Below, piece by piece: positions 1 to 3,677 of a stretch of 5,692 nt of DNA. The notes beneath the pieces are model-generated. The model was not told the origin of the DNA, made no database searches, and saw only the letters and a list, made by a program, of their open reading frames with translations. Where the stretch lies: contig JAJYWM010000364.1 of NCBI GenBank assembly GCA_021791455.1, forward strand, positions 1 through 5,692, read 5' to 3'. The stretch is from a bacterium. Its GTDB lineage: Bacteria; Chloroflexota; Dormibacteria; UBA8260; Bog-877. The stretch's first letter is position 1, and each line of letters begins with the position of its first letter. The position numbers and the translations under genes were made by a program.

Positions 1-1
1 C

Positions 2-193
2 CTGATTGCGCCCCGGGATTGGAGTGTTTCCCGCCGCCAGGTCAAGCGCGAGATCGCGAAAGCTTTGGGCCGGAGCCCACGGACGGTCGGCGACAGTCGG
101 GGCGCACCACGACGGAAGTCGCCAGCCGCTCGAGCCCTCGCCGCAGGACCCGCGAAGCGAGAGATTCGTTGCCATGCGCTGGCCTCCAGCTAA
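2..193 (+). CDS. Possible C-terminal end of an unidentified protein (5' end outside window)
   Basis: The frame starting at base 2 is open from the left edge to a TAA at 191-193, about 63 codons. The first 30 or so codons look protein-like, with roughly three quarters of third positions G or C. They include the stretch REIAKALGRSPRTV (codons at 50-88), which resembles a helix-turn-helix recognition segment of the kind found in DNA-binding regulators and recombinases. After about position 95 the residues become a low-complexity Arg/Ala/Pro/Ser tail, so the gene may really end in another frame or be decayed. No start codon is visible and I do not recognise the family. An alternative is a chance open frame in GC-rich DNA. 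Confidence 0.35.
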   Translation: MIAPRDWSVSRRQVKREIAKALGRSPRTVGDSRGAPRRKSPAARALAAGPAKREIRCHALASS

Positions 194-250
194 GGGCAGT
201 CATGGGCGCCACGCCTGCACGAGGTGGCGATCGAACTCAAGGAGTTTACA

Positions 251-370
251 ATGGGCCGCCCGGGCACCATTTCGGTCATCTCGAACTCCGGGCATCGGCC
301 CCCCTGTGAGCGACCAGGTTCCCCAGCGGGTGTGGTTGAGGTCGACGCCCATGCCCGTCACCGAACGTGA
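251..370 (+). CDS. Small ORF, 39 aa, with strong Shine-Dalgarno; unknown
   Basis: ATG at 251 follows AAGGAG (239-244) with a 6-nt spacer, a near-ideal ribosome-binding site. The ORF runs to TGA at 368-370. The product begins MGRPGTISVISNSG and shows no signal peptide or membrane helix. Third-position GC is about two thirds, and it falls in the second half. That is weaker than in the confident genes of the window, so this may be the start of a decayed gene or a chance ORF. It has no recognised family. Confidence 0.22.
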   Translation: MGRPGTISVISNSGHRPPCERPGSPAGVVEVDAHARHRT

Positions 371-560
371 GTGGACGCCATGTGCCGGAAGCGTTTGCCA
401 GCGCTCGCCTGCTTGGGGGCGACCCCGGGTAACGCGCTCAGATTGAGGTCCCTCGGAGTACCACCGTGGGCACCCACCGCTCCCCCTCGGACCAAGCCTC
501 AGCCGGAGCCAGCGTGGCGTGCTTCGAGGTGCTCCGCCCAGCAGCGGGAGGTCCTAAGAC

Positions 561-665
561 ATGTTCATGGGAGGCGGGAAGGCCGCGACTCAAGGCGGTC
601 GCGAAGGTTCCGGGGACGGCCAGTGGTGGCGGCACAGACTGCGGCAGTGCAGCGCCCCTGACTGA
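561..665 (+). CDS. Small ORF, 34 aa, Gly-rich; unknown
   Basis: ATG at 561 follows GGGAGG (545-550) with a 10-nt spacer. The ORF ends at TGA 663-665. The product is Gly-rich at its start (MFMGGGKAATQGG) and contains a Trp-Trp pair followed by a basic stretch. I recognise no family. The only support is the ribosome-binding site, so a chance ORF is at least as likely. Confidence 0.15.
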   Translation: MFMGGGKAATQGGREGSGDGQWWRHRLRQCSAPD

Positions 666-901
666 CTTTGCAACAGTGAGCCCATGTCGGCCTGTTGGCC
701 ACGCCAACTCCACCGCGCTCCGGCCCAGGCACGACTCTCGGCGGGAGGAGCCCAGCTGTTCCCCGCTCAGAGGCGCTCAGAGTCGCGAGTACGGTTAACC
801 TTGGGTTCCTGTGAGCTTCGGGTGCAACTGCTTCAGAGGTGGGGGTCGTGCCCTCGCGTAGCAGCCGAAGTGACCGAATTCCCTGTTACACGTACCGTTC
901 A

Positions 902-916
902 GAGGTCAGTAAGGTG
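902..916 (+). promoter_or_regulatory. Ribosome-binding site that decides the glycosyltransferase start
   Basis: GAGG at 902-905 lies 8 nt before GTG 914-916. This placement favours GTG 914 over the upstream in-frame GTG at 839. The start at 839 would add 25 residues (beginning MGVVPSRSSRSD) that look unlike the N-terminus of a GT-B enzyme. No clear -35/-10 pair was found upstream. Confidence 0.55.
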
Positions 917-2146
917 GCTCAGCCCCAACTCTCCGATTCCCCGTCGGGCAGGCGGAGGTCGCCAATAAGGGTCTGCGTGGTTGGTCCTGGGACCCACTTT
1001 CTGAGCGGGATCACGTACTACACGTTCGGGCTCATCTCTGCGCTCGCTCAGACCCAGGAGGTTTCGGCGATTCTGATCCGCAGATTGCTACCCACCCGGT
1101 TCTACCCGGGTCGTGCCCATGTGGGAGCGGACCTTACGGACCTGCGACTCGGCGAGTCGGTTGAGATGGTCGATGGCATCGACTGGTACTGGGGATTGGA
1201 GGCGTTCAGGGCGATCCGGCTCCTGCGCAAACAGCGCCCCCAGGTCCTTGTCCTGCAGTGGTGGACCGCCGCCGCTCTGCACACGTACCTGCTGTTGGCG
1301 GTGGCGGCGAAGCTGCTCGGGATTGCAGTCGTCGTGGAGTTTCACGAGGTGCTCGACACCGGAGAGGACCGGTTGGGGTGGGTCAGCCGGTACGCGACCG
1401 CCCTTGGTCCCAGGCTCTTCGCGATGAGCTCCGCATTCGTCGTCCACAGTGACCACGACCAGCGCCTTGTGGAAGCCCGATATCACCTGGCAGCGGATCG
1501 CATAACCCAGATACCCCACGCTGGATACGAGCACTATCGGGCTACCGTGCGCCCGACCAGCAGCCCCACTTGCCGCCTTCTGTTCTTTGGGGTGGTGCGC
1601 CCCTTCAAAGGTGTGGAGGACCTGATCGAAGCTATGGAGATCCTCACCATGGAAGGCCGAGGGTCGGAATTCCGGCTGACGGTCGTGGGGGAGACATGGG
1701 AGGATTGGACCTTGCCCGACCAGAAGATCGCCCAGTCCCCGGCCAAGGATCGGATCACCAGGGTGGACCGGTACGTGACCGATGGCGAGGCGTCCGAGTT
1801 CTTCTCAGCGGCCGACGTCGTCGTGCTGCCCTACCGGCGGTGCTCCTCGAGCGGACCGCTCCACATCGCCATGGCCCTGGGGTTGCCGGTCGTCACCACC
1901 CGAGTCGGTGGCCTGCCCGAGGCCACCGGCCGATATGACGGGGCGGTCCTCACGGAGCCGGGAGATCCCCTGGCGCTGGCCGACGCGATCCGAGCGGCCG
2001 CGGCGCTCAAAGGCCGGCGCTTCTCCGGTTCCCCAACCTGGGCTGACACTGCGAAGGCATATTCCACGCTCATGGCGCGGCTTAGACCCAGCCGCACAAG
2101 CGGTGGCCGGGCGGAGACGCCGGATCCTGCAAGAAGACTTCCTTGA
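914..2146 (+). CDS. Glycosyltransferase, GT-B fold, family 4 type
   Basis: A cytoplasmic enzyme expected to move a sugar from a nucleotide-sugar donor to an unidentified acceptor. The product is 410 aa from GTG 914, a usual length for family GT4. The N-terminal Rossmann domain begins at about residue 18 (IRVCVVGPGTHFLSGITYY), with a glycine-containing first loop. It carries FHE at residues 143-145 and VHSDHD from 177, the segment that leads into the interdomain linker. The C-terminal domain starts near 222 with the donor-site motif RPFK (R229, K232), followed by the Rossmann segment ADVVVLPYR and SSSGPLHIAMALGLPVV, ending in VGGLPE (E336). The two Glu of the classic EX7E motif are not present: Cys310 and Ile318 occupy those places. 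Some GT4 subgroups also lack them, so this does not by itself mean loss of activity. The gene stands 184 bp before the acetyltransferase on the same strand. Donor and acceptor cannot be read from the sequence. Confidence 0.95.
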   Translation: MAQPQLSDSPSGRRRSPIRVCVVGPGTHFLSGITYYTFGLISALAQTQEVSAILIRRLLPTRFYPGRAHVGADLTDLRLGESVEMVDGIDWYWGLEAFRAIRLLRKQRPQVLVLQWWTAAALHTYLLLAVAAKLLGIAVVVEFHEVLDTGEDRLGWVSRYATALGPRLFAMSSAFVVHSDHDQRLVEARYHLAADRITQIPHAGYEHYRATVRPTSSPTCRLLFFGVVRPFKGVEDLIEAMEILTMEGRGSEFRLTVVGETWEDWTLPDQKIAQSPAKDRITRVDRYVTDGEASEFFSAADVVVLPYRRCSSSGPLHIAMALGLPVVTTRVGGLPEATGRYDGAVLTEPGDPLALADAIRAAAALKGRRFSGSPTWADTAKAYSTLMARLRPSRTSGGRAETPDPARRLP

Positions 2147-2225
2147 CCACCTTGCCGGTGTCACGTCGCCCACCTTCTGCGCCCAGCCCCGCAAGCGGAG
2201 ACACGCGAACTGGACTATGGCCACA

Positions 2226-2245
2226 GGGACCGCGGTGGCGGTCCC
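2226..2245 (+). terminator. Perfect 8-bp hairpin between glycosyltransferase and acetyltransferase
   Basis: GGGACCGC (2226-2233), loop GGTG (2234-2237) and GCGGTCCC (2238-2245) form a perfect, GC-rich stem-loop 80 bp after the glycosyltransferase stop. It is not followed by a T-run (next bases ATCACGGG), so it would be one of the tail-less terminators proposed for high-GC bacteria, or an RNA processing or stability element. It is symmetrical, so it could act on either strand. It lies 86 bp before the acetyltransferase start, and the rest of the 2147-2330 gap holds nothing else I can name. Confidence 0.4.
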
Positions 2246-2330
2246 ATCACGGGTCACGGCAACAGGCCCGCCAGCCACATCCGCACAGCGCCTCAGGAGA
2301 GCTGGGCTCGGCGACAGTTGGAATGGAGAG

Positions 2331-2885
2331 ATGACCTTGCGAGTGTCGGCCGCGGGTCCAGCCAAAGTCAAGCCCGTGCCTGTCAGCGTCGCGCCGCTGT
2401 GCGCGGAGGACGAGGAGACCTTTCTAGCCGCGGTCTTTGCCAGTCGGGCACTCCATCACCCGTGGATCGAACCACCGGCCACCCCGGCGCAGTTCGCCGC
2501 CTATCTAGAACACCTAGGTCGGGAGGACCAAGCTGCCTATGTGATCCGCCATCTCAGGTGCGGGGGACTGGTTGGCTACGTCAGCATCGGCAACATAGTC
2601 CGACGGGCTTTCCAGTCCGCCTACCTGGGGTACGGGGCGTTCGCTGGACACGCGCGCCGGGGTCTGATGACGGCCGGACTGCGGGCAGTGGTCGACATCG
2701 CCTTCGGTGAGCTCGCGCTGCACCGTGTGGAAGCCAACATCCAGCCTGGCAACGCCGCCTCCGTCGCCCTGGTTCGGAGACTGGGTTTCGTGCGCGAGGG
2801 CTTCTCGCCCCGGTACCTGATGGTGGACGGCGACTGGAGAGATCACGAGCGCTGGGCTATGCGCTCCGAGGACTGGGAGAGCTGA
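2331..2885 (+). CDS. GNAT acetyltransferase, RimJ/RimL type
   Basis: Transfers an acetyl group from acetyl-CoA to an amino group. Relatives acetylate the N-termini of ribosomal proteins, but many homologues act on antibiotics or small amines, so the substrate is open. The product is 184 aa, the normal family length. The acetyl-CoA pyrophosphate-binding loop is HARRGLMT at residues 107-114, in the place of the Q/RxxGxG/A motif. It is followed by the helix TAGLRAVVDIAFGEL. The hallmark VEANIQPGN (residues 133-141), LVRRLGF, and the family's typical ending GFSPRYL...WRDHERWAM are all present, so the protein looks intact. The start is not certain: ATG 2331 has GGAG (2325-2328) only 2 nt away, while TTG 2337 would be 8 nt from it. 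Either choice leaves the domain whole. An open frame continues upstream to 1782 but overlaps the glycosyltransferase and does not look coding. Confidence 0.94.
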   Translation: MTLRVSAAGPAKVKPVPVSVAPLCAEDEETFLAAVFASRALHHPWIEPPATPAQFAAYLEHLGREDQAAYVIRHLRCGGLVGYVSIGNIVRRAFQSAYLGYGAFAGHARRGLMTAGLRAVVDIAFGELALHRVEANIQPGNAASVALVRRLGFVREGFSPRYLMVDGDWRDHERWAMRSEDWES

Positions 2886-2892
2886 GCTCCCA
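2874..2892 (+). terminator. Weak hairpin over the acetyltransferase stop codon
   Basis: TGGGAG (2874-2879) pairs with CTCCCA (2887-2892) around a 7-nt loop that contains the TGA stop. The stem is 6 bp with no T-run behind it (AGGCTGTTCC). It could be a weak terminator or 3'-end stabiliser, or it may be chance. Confidence 0.2.
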
Positions 2893-3040
2893 AGGCTGTT
2901 CCATTCCCGCCAGCGGAGTGGCTCGCGGTGCCGTGGCGACATCGATCTGAAAGTGAATGGCGGGGTCAGACCTACATTGCTGCCGGAGCTATCTCCGAGG
3001 GCGGCCCCGATCCAGTACGCTCGCTCACCTGGGTCGGAAA

Positions 3041-3068
3041 GGAGCGCGGCCTCCTGGCCACCAGCTCC
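3041..3068 (+). repeat. Two-part hairpin
   Basis: GGAGC (3041-3045) pairs with GCTCC (3064-3068). Inside it GGCC (3048-3051) pairs with GGCC (3056-3059) around a TCCT loop, with a small unpaired internal loop (GC / ACCA). Only 14 nt separate it from the next pairing arm at 3083, so the two may form one structured RNA segment. Its function is unknown. Confidence 0.3.
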
Positions 3069-3082
3069 TTCAACTGAGCTGC

Positions 3083-3116
3083 CTCCTCCCGCGACCGGCC
3101 CATACCGCTGGAGGAG
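3083..3116 (+). promoter_or_regulatory. Inverted repeat that could hide a Shine-Dalgarno sequence
   Basis: CTCCTCC at 3083-3089 is exactly complementary to GGAGGAG at 3110-3116, with a 20-nt loop between. GGAGGAG is a strong Shine-Dalgarno sequence 3 nt before an ATG (3120). In RNA the upstream arm would mask it, the arrangement used by many translational switches and leader-peptide systems. No ligand-binding core or known riboswitch motif was recognised nearby. Confidence 0.3.
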
Positions 3117-3119
3117 AGT

Positions 3120-3191
3120 ATGAGCTGGGGCTGCTCCCTTGGCCCCATGGTGAGCCCACGAAGACCGGATCCGATACCCTCGAAGCCCTAA
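3120..3191 (+). CDS. Possible 23-aa leader peptide
   Basis: ATG 3120 lies 3 nt after GGAGGAG (3110-3116), and the ORF ends at TAA 3189-3191. The product starts MSWGCSLGPM and is Pro-rich toward its end, with no membrane helix. The strong but closely spaced ribosome-binding site and the pairing arm upstream are the only support. It lies about 480 bp before the NRPS gene, rather far for a classical attenuator. Confidence 0.2.
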   Translation: MSWGCSLGPMVSPRRPDPIPSKP

Positions 3192-3367
3192 CCGGTGGTG
3201 ACGTTGAAGCCAACCTCGCCTGCAATTTCGTGGTGTGGGATGCCTCGGCCAAATCCTGATCCGGGGCCCACACCGGTGGCCTGCGCCAGGAGTTTGATCA
3301 TCTTGGCCTCCCTCCTCAGCGGACTCCGGTGATGGGGGCAATTGGAGTGACGTCAGCATCCTTCGCG

Positions 3368-3389
3368 CCAGGTGGGCACTCCTGCCTGG
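3368..3389 (+). repeat. 9-bp hairpin with CACT loop
   Basis: Bases 3368-3376 (CCAGGTGGG) pair with 3381-3389 (CCTGCCTGG) around the loop CACT, counting two G-U pairs; on DNA the arms are 7 of 9 complementary. There is no T-run after it. It may be part of the leader of the NRPS gene some 285 bp downstream, or a tail-less terminator for RNA coming from the left. Confidence 0.3.
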
Positions 3390-3665
3390 ACGTGACAAGC
3401 CCTCGGTCGCTCGGGACAAGCTGGCGGCGCAGGGAGTCCTTGGTTTCGTGGCACCAGGTCTCTCAGCGTCCGGGGGCGAAAGTAAGATGAGGTGATGCCA
3501 AATGGTCGTGTAGGCCGCTTGCAATCGGCCAGCCGCCCTTCAACCTGGGCAGGTCTTCGGCCCCGGGCGCTCCCGGATCGGCAGCGCCCGCCCAGCGGAC
3601 ACTGACCGATGCCCAGCGCGCCACGTCCGGTGGGCCCTCCTTGAGATGGTCCACATCTGCAGCCC

Positions 3666-3677
3666 GAGGCAGAGATG
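3666..3677 (+). promoter_or_regulatory. Ribosome-binding site for the preferred NRPS start
   Basis: GAGG at 3666-3669 is 5 nt before ATG 3675, the first ATG after the in-frame TGA at 3642. Competing in-frame starts are ATG 3765 (no clear site), GTG 3828, and ATG 3894, which has GGGGAG at 3885-3890 only 3 nt away. ATG 3675 is chosen because the codons between 3675 and 3894 look coding, but ATG 3894 cannot be excluded. Confidence 0.45.

Larger units (their letters stand above)
194..838. other. Long stretch with no identifiable gene
   Basis: Several overlapping open frames of 90-146 codons cross this region on both strands, but all read as Arg/Ser/Pro/Ala-rich sequence without recognisable motifs, as expected of chance frames in GC-rich DNA. 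Two tiny ORFs with good ribosome-binding sites (251-370 and 561-665) are listed separately. A short inverted repeat, GTTGGC-CAC-GCCAAC, lies at 694-708, and a GGTTAACC palindrome at 793-800. I see no tRNA, no CRISPR repeat and no clear promoter. A decayed gene or a mobile-element remnant is possible but cannot be shown from the sequence alone. Confidence 0.5.
2886..3674. other. Long non-coding stretch upstream of the NRPS gene, with several hairpins
   Basis: No open frame here looks coding. The longest on the minus strand overlaps the acetyltransferase gene and is Arg/Ser/Pro-rich, and the plus-strand ORF at 2957-3259 has no recognisable motifs. The stretch is rich in inverted repeats, listed separately at 3041-3068, 3083-3116 and 3368-3389. 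A shorter one is GGCCG/CGGCC at 3513-3530. A TGACGTCA palindrome lies at 3348-3355, but 8-bp palindromes are expected by chance at this length. It could be a long 5' leader or promoter region for the NRPS gene, or the remains of a lost gene. Confidence 0.5.

Noticed and set aside
658..683. GACTTTGCAACAGTGAGC looks like the terminal sequence of some insertion elements.
   Set aside because: No matching inverted end, target duplication or transposase fragment was found nearby.
2921..2941. On the minus strand, CGGCACCGCG resembles the T-box antiterminator core (TGGNACCGCG).
   Set aside because: Only this one short motif matches. No stem I, specifier loop or terminator could be made out, and the only gene it could lead into on that strand would be the antisense of the acetyltransferase.
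3290..3301. GAGTTTGATCAT matches the conserved 5' end of 16S rRNA genes over 12 bases.
   Set aside because: The match stops at once on both sides (CTTGGCC instead of GGCTCAG) and no other rRNA sequence follows, so it is chance.
3348..3355. TGACGTCA palindrome as a possible operator.
   Set aside because: Palindromes of 8 bp are expected about twenty times in a window of this size, and no second copy or promoter accompanies it.
2514..3524. A 336-codon open frame on the minus strand.
   Set aside because: It overlaps most of the clearly real acetyltransferase gene, is rich in Arg, Ser, Pro and Ala, and has no recognisable motif. It is an antisense shadow in GC-rich DNA.
3535..3660. A possible remnant of an NRPS condensation domain upstream of the adenylation domain.
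   Set aside because: No HHxxxDG or other condensation motif appears in any plus frame, and in-frame stops at 3603 and 3642 separate this stretch from the adenylation gene.
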